A stretch of DNA of 64,000 nucleotides from an uncultured Prevotellaceae bacterium (lineage in GTDB: Bacteria > Bacteroidota > Bacteroidia > Bacteroidales > Bacteroidaceae): positions 1 through 64,000 of the forward strand of contig CADCCB010000008.1 of NCBI GenBank assembly GCA_902799905.1, given 5' to 3'. Shown in pieces: positions 9,151 to 18,836 of this stretch (position 1 is its first letter; each line of letters opens with the position of its first letter). The notes below the pieces were generated by a model. The model was not told the DNA's origin. It ran no database searches and saw only the letters and a list, made by a program, of their open reading frames with translations. The position numbers and the translations under genes are program-made.

Positions 9151-9196
9151 GTGGTGAGTGTTGAGAGTTTAGAGTTGAGTGTTGAGAAAAATTGGA
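9144..9196. repeat. Seven-base-periodic tract between esterase and second PL11
   Basis: After the esterase stop the sequence falls into units of seven: GTGGTGA, GTGTTGA, GAGTTTA, GAGTTGA, GTGTTGA, GAAAAAT. It is directly followed by the promoter of the next gene. Confidence 0.6.
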
Positions 9197-9202
9197 ATAT
9201 AT

Positions 9203-9233
9203 TTTGCAGAATGCAAATTTGTTTGTATCTTTG
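9203..9233 (+). promoter_or_regulatory. Promoter for second PL11 gene
   Basis: TTTG at 9203-9206, 19 bases, then TATCTTTG at 9226-9233. The spacing matches the promoter at 453-483. This promoter decides the start at 9264 rather than the upstream in-frame ATG at 9192, which precedes the promoter. Confidence 0.75.
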
Positions 9234-9263
9234 CGGCAACAATACACTAAAACAAAAAGAAAT

Positions 9264-12200
9264 ATGAAGAAATTATTGTTATTGGCCTTCATAATAGGCA
9301 TGACAGCCTTGAGTGCCCAGGCACAGCGCGTGACCGACAAACTGACGCGTGGTCTGGTGGCCATTCCTCAGGGAGACAAGACTGGTCAGGACTCACGCTA
9401 CGGTATGTCGGGCAGTGGCATCTTCGTCAGTTGGCGCAAACTGCCTTCGGAGTATTTCGATACGAAGTACAACCTCTATCGTAATGGCTCGAAGATTGCC
9501 AGCGATCTGGAAGTGACCAACTATCAGGACAATGGTGGTGCGGCTACCTCCAAGTATAAGGTGATTCCCGTCATCCGTGGTACTGAACGCGAGGAACTGG
9601 CTGCAGAGTGCACCCCTTGGGAGCACCAGTACTGGGACATCAAGGTGAAGAATGTCGTCAACCGTGCCGGCACCGATGTCACCAGCCAGTATTCGTTGAA
9701 TGACTGTTCTGTGGCCGATGTCGACGGTGACGGTGAGATGGAGTTTGTTGTCAAGCGTCGTAACGACAGCGGTCTGCGTGACGAGGGCAATACCACCACT
9801 TTCAACTTGCATGAGTGCTACAAGATGGACGGTACCCGTCTCTGGTGGATTGACATGGGACCGAACCTCATGGCTGGCCCCGACGAGCAGTTCGACCTGA
9901 TTCTTTACGACTGGGACGGCGACGGTAAGGCTGAGGCCCTGATGCGTGGTGCTGACAACATGATTATCCACACTGCTACGGGCAAGACCATCAATGTGGG
10001 CAATATGAGTTACTATGCGCCCCGCGACGAATATACCAAGCATGGCAAGGAGTATCTTATCTATCTGAATGGTGCTACTGGTGAGCCCTATCTGGGATGG
10101 GATGGTGGCAACGCATGGACTCCCATGGACTACCCGCTACCGCGCTATGAGGTTGGTGAGGCTGCCAATGTGCTGTCAGCCACAGAGAATGAGTATGCTG
10201 CCGTGTGGGGTGACAAAGATACGGGTCACCGTGCCACCAAGCACTATTTCGGTGCTCCTTATCTCGATGGTCGCAATCCCTCGATATTCCTGGGCCGCGG
10301 CTGTTATACACGCCACAAGTTCTGCGCCCTCGATGTCAATCCTTTGACCCACGAACTCACTCAGCGTTGGCGTTGGAACTGCTACGACTCTAAGTCACCC
10401 TGGTTTGGTAACGGCTTCCACAACTTCGCTATTGCCGATGTCGACATGGACGGCCGTGACGAAATCGTGTTCGGTTCGATGATCATTGACGACACTGGCT
10501 ATGGCCTCTCCACTACTGGCTTTGGTCACGGTGATGCCCAGCACTGTGGTGACTTGGACCCCTACCGCTGGGGATTGGAGCAGTTCGTCTGTCTGGAGGG
10601 TAGCACGGTACCTGGCATTGCCTATACCGACGGCATGACATCGACATTGCGTTATACCACTGGTACAGGCGCCGACAATGGGCGTTGTCTGGCCGGTAAT
10701 TTCCAGGGCATCTATCCGGGTGCCATTGGCAACACCTTCGGCTATGATGTCATGAGTCTGGTGTCCGATAAGGTTATCACCGGCTTGAACTTGGCTAATG
10801 ATGACTATATGAACATGCGCGTCTATTGGGACGGTGACTTGCTCGACGAGTTCATGGACTCACCGGGTGTGGAGCGTGCGCCTTGTGTATATAAATATGG
10901 TAATGAGGTGGGTACCAACCGCAGTTATTCCAACGGCCGCTGCTGGATGGGTGGCGGCGCGCTGAACAACTCGTCGAAGAACAACCCCTGTTTCCTCGGT
11001 GATATCATTGGCGACTGGCGCGAGGAAATCGTCAACCGCATTGATGCCACCACCCTGCGTATCAATATCTCCAGTTATCCGTCGCCCCATGCCATCACCT
11101 CACTATGGTACGATCATGAATACCGCAACGGCATGACTTGGCAGTCGGTGGGCTACAACCAGCCGCCGCACACCAGTTTCTTCCTCGGCGAACTGGAGGG
11201 CATCACCAAGGAGCCGCCAGCACTGACGCTTGAGAACCGCACCGAGGTGACTGGCACCATCGCCACGACTGACAGTCATCTGCTGGTGTCGGGCTATGAG
11301 AACAAGACCATCGCCGTCAACGAGGGCGCATCGCCCTATATCCTTACAGTTAACACTCCGGCCTGGGTGAAGGGTGGCGGTGCACAACAGGCTGTGGCAT
11401 CGACACCGAAACAGCCTGCTCAGACCATTGAGACCTATACCACAACTTTGACCGGAGGTGCCTTCAGTGGCAGTACCCGCATCGTGAAGCAGGGCGAGGG
11501 CACGCTGGTATTGCCCAATGTCACGGAGAAACATACGGGCGGTACCGACATCTGGCAGGGTACGCTCGTTTTCGATGGTACCATGGAGTCGAGTCCGGTG
11601 TGGCTGAATCGTCACACGACACTCGTCAGTAACGGTGGTAATTTCAAGGGAGGTATCAAAGCTGACTACAACGCCACTATTTATGTGGGTGGTAAGGAAC
11701 AGGTGGGCACTGTCACAGTGTCGACGCTGGACCTGGGCTTCGGCTCGCGTGTCGTGTTCGACTTCAAGGATGGTGCTTTCGACCAACTGACAGCAGGGAG
11801 CATGTCGGTGGAGGCCAAGACTGATGACGAGTGGCTCACCTATGGTCCCCGTTACAAGACACCGGTACTGCAGTTCACCAATACCGCAGCCATCGAGCCC
11901 GGCACCTATACGCTGGGAACTATTGGAGCGCTGACGGGCGAGGTGGCAGACTTTATCATCGAGGGTTTCGACGACACCATGAAGACGACATTGCTCTATG
12001 AGGACGGTTTGCTGAAGATCAAGGTGGAACAGGCCCGTGCGGCTGGTGATGTGGTGTGGAATGGCACCGCTGATAACTTTGACTGGCAGCAGGGCGTCTC
12101 AGAGACGTTCCTCAGCCATGGTGAGAAAGCCTATTCCACCGCTGGCGACGTGGTGGAGTTCAACGATGAGGCAGCCTACACCACCATGACCATTAAGGGC

Positions 12201-13958
12201 AAGGTTAGTCCCGCGCGTGTGATATTTAATAATGACACGAAGAACTATGTGATCAACGGTGACAGCATCGTAGGCGCCACCATCACTAAGAACGGCAATG
12301 CCAAACTGACGGTCAACAACGAGAATCGCATCGCTGAGACCATCGTGAACGGAGGCACCGTGGAGGTGGCTGTGCTGGCCAACAATAGCGGTCAGAACTA
12401 TGGCTCGCTGGGCAGTGCAGGCTCGCCCATCAGTATGAGCGACGGCACGACGCTGGTGGCCAACGGTATCATTATCACCGACCAGACGCTGAATGTCAGC
12501 GGTGAAGTGACTGTCGATGTACCTTCTGGCAAGAGCATTATCTTCAACAAGGCCATCCGTGGCAGCAGTGCCATCGTTAATAAGACGGGTGCAGGCTCCA
12601 TGGAGACTGGCACGCTGACTACCAACACCGCCAAACTGGTCATCAAGCAGGGTACCATGACTTCCAACTATTCTTCAAGCCATGTTGAGATGCTGCCCAA
12701 GACCGTGGAGTTCCAGGGTGGTACGCTGTGGTGTGCCAACGATGAGGGCACCAATGTCAGCAACTCGGCGGCCTTTGTCGTGCCGCAGGGCAAGACGGGT
12801 ACGCTCTATGGCGGTTTCCGTTCTACCTATACCGGCAAACTGACGGGTGCTGGTACGTTGAATGTCTATGCCGGCGGTGTGCGTTGCTACTATGATGGTG
12901 ACTGGAGTGCGTTCAGCGGTACCATCAATGTGGGTAAGAACAACCGCCAGAACAAGAAGTCGTATGAGCCCGTCTTCACGTACCGTAACACCAAGGGCCT
13001 GCCTTTGGCCACCGTCAACGTGGCAGCCAAAACGCGTTGGAGTAACGAAGGCAAGAGTCTCACCGTGAAGAAGGTGGGCGGCACGGGTGCCTTGGTTGGC
13101 AGTGGCACGTGGATTATCGACAACGATGATGACTTCGAACTGACCACCGAGGTGGGTATCCCCACCGAGCGTACCGATGACTATGGCACCGCGATTGCGG
13201 TGAGTGAATCGCCGCTGATCAAGCGTGGTGAGGGCACGATGAAGATGACCGAAGGCAAGATGCTTGGCATATTGACAATAGAAGAGGGTAAGGTGGCTGT
13301 CTATAAGTATAAGCCTGCCGCTCTGCTCAATGGTGCCAAAAATACTATTGTGAAAGGCACAGGCCGACTGGTGGGTCAGGCCAACCTCAATGCAGCCCGC
13401 ATAGAGAGTGGGGGAGAACTGCTGCCTAATGCCTCGGGTGTCAATGAGACCTCGCCTGGTACTATCAACGTCACCTACGGTCTCACCGCTCAAACAGGTT
13501 CTACGCTGCACTTCCTGAAAAATAGTAGCAAGTGCTCTACCATCACTGTCGGTAATACGCTGACTGTAAACGGCACGGTAAAGGTGACATTGCTCTCAGG
13601 CTATACCCCCGCTGCCGGTGACTCTCTGGTGCTTTGGACTGCCGGTTCTTTCAGCGGCACACCACAGTTTGATCTGCCAGAGTTGCCCGCCGGTCTGAAA
13701 TGGGATACCAGCAGTGTGGCTGCTGCCAAGGGTGTGCTCCGCATCGCAGAGGATCCTACGGCTATCACGGCTATCGCTGCCGATGAGCAGGTTACTGTTG
13801 AGGCGTTTGCAGCCAGCGGTGTGCGTGTAGCCACCTATACTGCTACGTATGCTGAGGTCAGGGCCGCTTTCTTCCGTTTGTCGCTGAAGCGAGGCATCTA
13901 TGTCCTGCGCATCCATAACGATGAGGGTGCCGGTGGTGCCATCACGGTGAGCAAATGA
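9264..13958 (+). CDS. PL11 rhamnogalacturonan lyase with autotransporter-type repeat region (second copy)
   Basis: The start at 9264 gives a clean signal peptide (MKKLLLLAFIIGMTALSAQA) and lies downstream of the promoter. The N-terminal domain has LTRGLVAIP and FVSWRKLPSE. The propeller has DVDGDGEMEFVVKR, YDWDGDGKAEALMRG, DVDMDGRDEIVFG and DIIGDWREEIVNR, all typical of PL11. From about residue 690 the chain becomes a long Gly/Thr/Val beta-repeat region with units such as GEGTLVLPNVT, GTMTSNYSS and GTGALVGSG. It ends with a degenerate sorting-like tail (VEAFAASGVRVATY, KRGIYVLRI). Of about 1,564 residues, less than half is the lyase. It has the same architecture as the 3141 gene but is clearly diverged, so the two may differ in substrate pattern (endo or exo). 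It is monocistronic, with a terminator at 13966. Confidence 0.87.
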   Translation: MKKLLLLAFIIGMTALSAQAQRVTDKLTRGLVAIPQGDKTGQDSRYGMSGSGIFVSWRKLPSEYFDTKYNLYRNGSKIASDLEVTNYQDNGGAATSKYKVIPVIRGTEREELAAECTPWEHQYWDIKVKNVVNRAGTDVTSQYSLNDCSVADVDGDGEMEFVVKRRNDSGLRDEGNTTTFNLHECYKMDGTRLWWIDMGPNLMAGPDEQFDLILYDWDGDGKAEALMRGADNMIIHTATGKTINVGNMSYYAPRDEYTKHGKEYLIYLNGATGEPYLGWDGGNAWTPMDYPLPRYEVGEAANVLSATENEYAAVWGDKDTGHRATKHYFGAPYLDGRNPSIFLGRGCYTRHKFCALDVNPLTHELTQRWRWNCYDSKSPWFGNGFHNFAIADVDMDGRDEIVFGSMIIDDTGYGLSTTGFGHGDAQHCGDLDPYRWGLEQFVCLEGSTVPGIAYTDGMTSTLRYTTGTGADNGRCLAGNFQGIYPGAIGNTFGYDVMSLVSDKVITGLNLANDDYMNMRVYWDGDLLDEFMDSPGVERAPCVYKYGNEVGTNRSYSNGRCWMGGGALNNSSKNNPCFLGDIIGDWREEIVNRIDATTLRINISSYPSPHAITSLWYDHEYRNGMTWQSVGYNQPPHTSFFLGELEGITKEPPALTLENRTEVTGTIATTDSHLLVSGYENKTIAVNEGASPYILTVNTPAWVKGGGAQQAVASTPKQPAQTIETYTTTLTGGAFSGSTRIVKQGEGTLVLPNVTEKHTGGTDIWQGTLVFDGTMESSPVWLNRHTTLVSNGGNFKGGIKADYNATIYVGGKEQVGTVTVSTLDLGFGSRVVFDFKDGAFDQLTAGSMSVEAKTDDEWLTYGPRYKTPVLQFTNTAAIEPGTYTLGTIGALTGEVADFIIEGFDDTMKTTLLYEDGLLKIKVEQARAAGDVVWNGTADNFDWQQGVSETFLSHGEKAYSTAGDVVEFNDEAAYTTMTIKGKVSPARVIFNNDTKNYVINGDSIVGATITKNGNAKLTVNNENRIAETIVNGGTVEVAVLANNSGQNYGSLGSAGSPISMSDGTTLVANGIIITDQTLNVSGEVTVDVPSGKSIIFNKAIRGSSAIVNKTGAGSMETGTLTTNTAKLVIKQGTMTSNYSSSHVEMLPKTVEFQGGTLWCANDEGTNVSNSAAFVVPQGKTGTLYGGFRSTYTGKLTGAGTLNVYAGGVRCYYDGDWSAFSGTINVGKNNRQNKKSYEPVFTYRNTKGLPLATVNVAAKTRWSNEGKSLTVKKVGGTGALVGSGTWIIDNDDDFELTTEVGIPTERTDDYGTAIAVSESPLIKRGEGTMKMTEGKMLGILTIEEGKVAVYKYKPAALLNGAKNTIVKGTGRLVGQANLNAARIESGGELLPNASGVNETSPGTINVTYGLTAQTGSTLHFLKNSSKCSTITVGNTLTVNGTVKVTLLSGYTPAAGDSLVLWTAGSFSGTPQFDLPELPAGLKWDTSSVAAAKGVLRIAEDPTAITAIAADEQVTVEAFAASGVRVATYTATYAEVRAAFFRLSLKRGIYVLRIHNDEGAGGAITVSK

Positions 13959-13965
13959 AAGTGAA

Positions 13966-14004
13966 AAGAATCCCCCGCCAGTCCATCATCTGGTGGGGAT
14001 TCTT
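13966..14004 (+). terminator. Intrinsic terminator after second PL11
   Basis: AAGAATCCCC at 13966 pairs with GGGGATTCTT ending at 14004. An inner GCCAG/CTGG stem extends the hairpin. Confidence 0.7.
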
Positions 14005-14074
14005 ATAAAAGAGGAGCAAAAACCTGCAACTTCGTGAGTTTCTACTTTGATTTTTGATAAAAACGCAGAAAACA

Positions 14075-14106
14075 TTTGGGGGGAAAGAAAAAAATGACTA
14101 TTTTTG
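14075..14106 (+). promoter_or_regulatory. Promoter for large secreted protein
   Basis: TTTG at 14075-14078, 20 bases, TATTTTTG at 14099-14106. The start codon is 65 bases downstream of the -7 box. Confidence 0.65.
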
Positions 14107-14170
14107 CCGCCAAATAACTACGAATAAGATTTATTACTTACTTTTATAAACTTTCTAAAAACAAATTGTT

Positions 14171-16930
14171 ATGAAAAAACGATTACTCTTAAGCCTGTTG
14201 GCTGTGTGTACGGCTGTTACAGGTTTCGCTCTGACGGTAAACGATTATGTTTACACGCCACAGGGACGTTTTAAGATCATTGACAATCCTGTCAAGACCG
14301 TCAATTTCGATAAAGAATTGACAGGTTGGACGGGTGTTTCTGCCACTGAAGGCAAAGCCGCCAAGGACATCTTCGTATGGAATGAAAACGGTTGTGCAGA
14401 TGGTATCCACTCTGTAAAGAGCGATGATGCTACGGCTGGTGAGGGTATGTACATGAAGTTTGAGCCAAACGGTCAAACGTATGTGGTCAGTTTCAAAATG
14501 AAGGGCGCTGAAGGCGTTTCTACACGTGTTAAGACTGATATCCTTTCAACAAATTTGGTAAAGGTTCAGGGTAACAGTGATGGCGTTTATGGTGGCACAA
14601 CTGATGTTTTCACTGTTAATAAGGCAGAGGATTTGTCTTCAGGAGACTGGCAGACATTCAGTTATGCTATTTCAGGTGAGGCAACGTCTTTGGTTTATTT
14701 CATCTCTTTCACAGGAATGGCTACCAATATCGAAATAGCCGACCTGCAGATTGCTCCTGCCGCACAAGTGGCTGACCTCCGCCAGCGTGATGCCATGATA
14801 GAGAAGATGGAGGCTTACAAGAATGTGTACGACTGGGATGCTTCTCTCCTTGAGGATTATTCGGAGGTCCTTGGTGCGCTGAAGGGGATCGGTGACGAGT
14901 CATCTCAGGGAGAACTTAATGAGGCTTTGGAACCCTGTGTGGAGGTCCTTAATGGTTTCCTGAAGGACAATATGGATGACTATCTGGCTGGTACCAACCG
15001 TGACAACTACTTCGACACTTGGAGAACAAAATGGCAGAAGCAGTCAAAGATTGGTGATTGGACTATCCTTCCTTCTGGTCGTGGCTTCTGGGAAAATAAC
15101 GGACAATCATCTCCCGATTTGGGACACTATGCTGGTAGCCAGAAATGGGGTGACATGACAATGGGTGTTTACATGCAGAAGGAACTGGCTGCAGGTTCGT
15201 ATGTGTTTACTATAGAAGGAAAAGCTGCTTACCGTGAGAACGCCAGCAGTTCCACTTGGGCAAATAATGATGGTCTGAAGGTAGGTCTTGCAACAGCATA
15301 CATCGTGCATATTGTTAATGGTGAGGCTGCAGACACCCTTGCTTCTGTCCATCAGGTGCTTGACCCCCTTGATTTCACTCCAGCCGTTATCGCTGTAAAG
15401 ACGACAGAGGATGGTACCTATGAGATTGGCTATAAGGTGATTAGCAAATATCCAGAAACAATCGCTGGCGGTGTTACTTATGTTGCTAATGCTTCTCTCT
15501 GGGGCAAAAACGATAACAAGTACAACCAGAAGCAGTTGGGCTATGAGGCTGACGTACGCGAGCAGATTACGACTGGTCGTACCCAACTCACAACTGCTAA
15601 TGAGTATATTGCCAATGCTGATTACCTATGGGGTAAGACAGAATTGCAGGCATGTGTAGATACCGTCGAGGTGAAGATTGCTGCATACGAACTCCTGGAT
15701 CAGGATGCTATCATTGCCACATATAATCAATATATCGAAGACAACGGAGAGGACTCTTATAAGAAGGCTACTAATGATCCTGCTGGTATTTTGGTCTATG
15801 AGGTCTATCAAGAGGCCGTTAAGGGTATCATTGCTGCCAATAAGAAGTTCGTGGCTGTCAACGATACGCTGAACTCTTTGCAAGTGGCTATTGACGCTGC
15901 TGAGGCCACTCTGGCATTACGTGTCTATGATGCTGCTACTGGCAAGGGTGATCTGAAGGCACAAATTGGTGATGCAAAAGAGTTGTTGGCAGCAATGAAG
16001 AAACTGGAATATTCAGAGGAGAATGCATCCTTTATTGAGGCAGAGAAATTAGTTTTGAGCGAGGCAGTCGAGACATTCAAGGCTTCTGTTCCCGCTTCTG
16101 AAATAGCAGAGATTATCAGTGTTGATTTCGAGCAGGGTGCAACTCTAAATGCCGAGACAGGTAACTATGAGGCTGCTGGTAATAATACGACTATGGTAAT
16201 TGAGAACTTCTCAGAAACGACTCCTGAAACTAACGAAAAGGGTGTAGGTGAGATGAAGTTCGAGTTGGGTATTGACAGTAATGGTGAAAAGGAACTCCCA
16301 GGTGTGCTTCGTATTGGTTCTGGCTCTGCCTATGCAGAAATACCTGCTAAGGACTATGGTACAAATATTCTCAAGGTTTCTATGGACTTCTGGTTCATTC
16401 GCCTGACTGATGGTCTTGTGGGCTTTGAACTTACTGATGCTAATGAAGAGCGCGTGGCTGGAATGAAGTTTGTGCCTTACAATAACAATCTTGGCAGTGC
16501 AGGATTCGATAGTTTTGGAATTAGCGACTTTGGCAATTTCTTCAAGAGCAATACCTCAGGTGATGCTGCTTCTTGTGCTGATAACAATATTTCACATATT
16601 GAGTGCATTTTTGACTATGGTGAGAAGAGCATGTACCTTGTTTCTACAAATGCCAGTGGCTCGTTTACCACAGACAAAGTGGCTTTCAACGGACTTGTGC
16701 CTACTAAGATTACCATTAGTTCGAACTACAAGAACTATCCGGGTCGTCGCTGCTGGTTCGATAACCTGAAGATAGAGCAGGTTACTGCTGGTGCAACCGA
16801 GCAGTTCGTTGATGGCATCGAGGAGATTGCTAATCCCGAGACAGAGGTGAAGGCTCCTGCGAAGTACTTCAAGAACGGCCGTATCGTCATCAACGGTAAG
16901 TATGGCATCAACGGTGTCCTGATCAAGTAA
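14171..16930 (+). CDS. Large secreted protein of unknown function, several beta-sandwich-like regions
   Basis: The 919-residue product begins MKKRLLLSLLAVCTAVTGFA, a clear signal peptide. I do not recognise a named family. Three regions look like carbohydrate-binding-type beta sandwiches. Residues about 40-200 have FDKELTGWTGVSA and FISFTGMATNIEIADLQIA. Residues about 280-430 have GFWENNGQSSPDLGHYAG and LAAGSYVFTIEGKAAYR. Residues about 650-885 have VDFEQGATLNAET and RRCWFDNLKIEQV. A helical segment (about 480-640, Ala/Glu/Lys-rich) joins them. The tail KYFKNGRIVINGKYGINGVL resembles the C-terminal ends of Prevotella secreted proteins. Base composition is more AT-rich than the flanking enzyme genes. 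It has its own promoter and terminator. A surface glycan-binding role is only a guess from neighbours. Confidence 0.75.
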   Translation: MKKRLLLSLLAVCTAVTGFALTVNDYVYTPQGRFKIIDNPVKTVNFDKELTGWTGVSATEGKAAKDIFVWNENGCADGIHSVKSDDATAGEGMYMKFEPNGQTYVVSFKMKGAEGVSTRVKTDILSTNLVKVQGNSDGVYGGTTDVFTVNKAEDLSSGDWQTFSYAISGEATSLVYFISFTGMATNIEIADLQIAPAAQVADLRQRDAMIEKMEAYKNVYDWDASLLEDYSEVLGALKGIGDESSQGELNEALEPCVEVLNGFLKDNMDDYLAGTNRDNYFDTWRTKWQKQSKIGDWTILPSGRGFWENNGQSSPDLGHYAGSQKWGDMTMGVYMQKELAAGSYVFTIEGKAAYRENASSSTWANNDGLKVGLATAYIVHIVNGEAADTLASVHQVLDPLDFTPAVIAVKTTEDGTYEIGYKVISKYPETIAGGVTYVANASLWGKNDNKYNQKQLGYEADVREQITTGRTQLTTANEYIANADYLWGKTELQACVDTVEVKIAAYELLDQDAIIATYNQYIEDNGEDSYKKATNDPAGILVYEVYQEAVKGIIAANKKFVAVNDTLNSLQVAIDAAEATLALRVYDAATGKGDLKAQIGDAKELLAAMKKLEYSEENASFIEAEKLVLSEAVETFKASVPASEIAEIISVDFEQGATLNAETGNYEAAGNNTTMVIENFSETTPETNEKGVGEMKFELGIDSNGEKELPGVLRIGSGSAYAEIPAKDYGTNILKVSMDFWFIRLTDGLVGFELTDANEERVAGMKFVPYNNNLGSAGFDSFGISDFGNFFKSNTSGDAASCADNNISHIECIFDYGEKSMYLVSTNASGSFTTDKVAFNGLVPTKITISSNYKNYPGRRCWFDNLKIEQVTAGATEQFVDGIEEIANPETEVKAPAKYFKNGRIVINGKYGINGVLIK

Positions 16931-16963
16931 ATTCACTGTAGAGTTTTCTACGAATCTTATATC

Positions 16964-17001
16964 AATCCCCCGCAGGCAATCCGCTTGCGGGGGATTTTTG
17001 C
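16964..17001 (+). terminator. Intrinsic terminator
   Basis: AATCCCCCGCAGG (16964-16976) pairs with CTTGCGGGGGATT (16984-16996), followed by TTTTG. Confidence 0.8.
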
Positions 17002-17009
17002 TAAATAAT

Positions 17010-17040
17010 TTTGTAATTAGAAAAATAATGTTTACCTTTG
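17010..17040 (+). promoter_or_regulatory. Promoter for AAA-ATPase/nuclease-like gene
   Basis: TTTG at 17010-17013, 19 bases, TACCTTTG at 17033-17040. Confidence 0.7.
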
Positions 17041-17080
17041 CCTGCGATAGAAAATAAGAAGCAGATATGGTCGTAAAGCA

Positions 17081-18658
17081 ATGGGATCATTTATAAACAT
17101 AGGCAATTCGGGGTTTCAGTCTGTCCTCAATGGCGTATATGTCGATAAAACAGAACTGATATCGTCTATTAACAATACGTTGTACACTGAGCATCGATTC
17201 AGTTGCATTACGCGATGCCGGCGTTTTGGCAAGTCTTTAGCCGCCAAGATGCTGTATGCCTATTATGACCAGTCATGCCATTCACGGTCACTGTTTGCTG
17301 ACTTGAAAATCGCCGGCGACAACTCTTTTGAGAAACATCTTAACAAATATCCCACGATTTTTGTGGACATGTCCGACTTCGTGACGCGTTTCAAAAACGA
17401 TGACAACATTGTCGGACATCTCAATGCCGAACTGAAAAGCGATATCAGCGAAGCATATCCTGACATTCCTGTCAAAGAGGAAGACGACCTGATGGCATTT
17501 CTCATCCGAATTGCGGCAAAGCGGCAGCAGCAGTTTATCTTTATCATTGATGAATGGGATGCTATCTGTAGAGAGTTCAGACAGGGTACCAATACAATGG
17601 ATGATTATGTCAACTGGTTACGCCGTATGTTCAAGGGAGGACAATCGGCACAGGTTTTTGCGGGTGCCTACCTGACGGGTATCTTGCCTATTAAGAAATA
17701 TAAGACGGAATCGGCCCTGAATAACTTTACGGAGTATTCTATGGTGAATCCTGGTCGTCTGGCGGGATGCTTCGGGTTCACTAAACAGGAAGTGGAGAGT
17801 CTTTGTCAGAAAGACGGTTCTGATTTCAACGAATTTGAGAAATGGTATGATGGCTACAAGTTGGGAAACGAACTGTCGATTTTTAACCCGAATTCCGTCA
17901 TGCAGGCATTGTGGGAAGGACGTTGTCGGAGTTTCTGGGCAAGTACAGGTGCCTACGATGCCGTTTCCCACTATATACAGATGAACTATAAAGGCCTGAA
18001 AGATGACATCATCAAGATGTTAGGTGGAGGACGGTGCAAGGTTGATCCTACAGGATTCCAAAACGACATGTCTGTCATCAGGAAGAAGGACGATGTATTG
18101 ACCGTGCTCATTCATTTGGGCTATTTAGCCTACGACTGGGACAATAGCGAGTGTTATATTCCTAATCGTGAAGTGGCTGGCGAGATTGTGAATGCCGTTG
18201 AAGACAGTCATTGGGACGTCGTTACTGAAGCCATTATTCAGTCAGAACAACTACTTCAGGCCATTATCGACGGTGATGAGGATGCCGTTGCAAAAGGTGT
18301 GGAGGCTGCTCATGATGAAAACACCAGTATCCTAAGTTATAATAATGAGAACTCGCTGGCATGCGTACTGAGTATTGCACTCTATTACGCTAAGAACGAC
18401 TACATCATTCACCGTGAGTTGCCTACGGGTAAAGGTTTCGCTGACTTGGTGCTGATGCCACGCAAAAACGTGGACAAACCCGCTATCTTGCTGGAACTCA
18501 AAAGCAACCAGTCGGCAGTCAGTGCCATCGACCAGATTCATCGGAAAGAGTATCAAGGAAAGATTACTCAATTTGCAGACAAGGTGCTTCTTGTCGGTAT
18601 CAGTTATGACTCAAAGACTAAAAAACACGAATGTGTTATTGAGAAGTGGCATCAATAA
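17081..18658 (+). CDS. AAA-ATPase-like protein with C-terminal PD-(D/E)XK nuclease-like domain
   Basis: This 525-residue protein matches the Bacteroidetes family with an N-terminal AAA-ATPase-like domain and a DUF1703-type nuclease-fold domain. The P-loop is RRFGKS at residues 47-52, and the Walker B is IFIIDEWD (Asp157-Glu158). The C-terminal domain has GFADLVLM (Asp455) and LLELKSNQ (Glu472, Lys474), spaced as in PD-(D/E)XK enzymes. No signal peptide is seen, so it should be cytoplasmic. The family is often found in many copies per genome and its function is unsettled; a mobile or defence role has been suggested but cannot be read here. The gene stands alone between a terminator and the fasciclin operon promoter. 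Confidence 0.82.
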   Translation: MGSFINIGNSGFQSVLNGVYVDKTELISSINNTLYTEHRFSCITRCRRFGKSLAAKMLYAYYDQSCHSRSLFADLKIAGDNSFEKHLNKYPTIFVDMSDFVTRFKNDDNIVGHLNAELKSDISEAYPDIPVKEEDDLMAFLIRIAAKRQQQFIFIIDEWDAICREFRQGTNTMDDYVNWLRRMFKGGQSAQVFAGAYLTGILPIKKYKTESALNNFTEYSMVNPGRLAGCFGFTKQEVESLCQKDGSDFNEFEKWYDGYKLGNELSIFNPNSVMQALWEGRCRSFWASTGAYDAVSHYIQMNYKGLKDDIIKMLGGGRCKVDPTGFQNDMSVIRKKDDVLTVLIHLGYLAYDWDNSECYIPNREVAGEIVNAVEDSHWDVVTEAIIQSEQLLQAIIDGDEDAVAKGVEAAHDENTSILSYNNENSLACVLSIALYYAKNDYIIHRELPTGKGFADLVLMPRKNVDKPAILLELKSNQSAVSAIDQIHRKEYQGKITQFADKVLLVGISYDSKTKKHECVIEKWHQ

Positions 18659-18730
18659 ACTTTGTTTTTTGCACATTAACATGAAGAATTGATTAAAATC
18701 AATCTCTGCGAGAAATTTGTGTGTTAAAAA

Positions 18731-18762
18731 GTTGCAAGTTAGGATAATTTTTTGTTATTTTG
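18731..18762 (+). promoter_or_regulatory. Probable promoter of the fasciclin/SusCD operon
   Basis: GTTG at 18731-18734, 20 bases, TTATTTTG at 18755-18762. Both boxes differ from consensus by one base. A leader of about 70 bases separates it from the first gene. Confidence 0.45.
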
Positions 18763-18836
18763 CAGGTTGAAATATTGCCTAAGGCCCGAAACGTGTCTGA
18801 CAAATCAAAAAATGCTAAATAATAACTAACAAATTT

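Noticed and set aside
18681-18705. Weak hairpin after the AAA-ATPase gene (ATTGATT/AATCAAT) as a terminator
   Set aside because: Only seven A-T-rich pairs and no T run; not enough to call.
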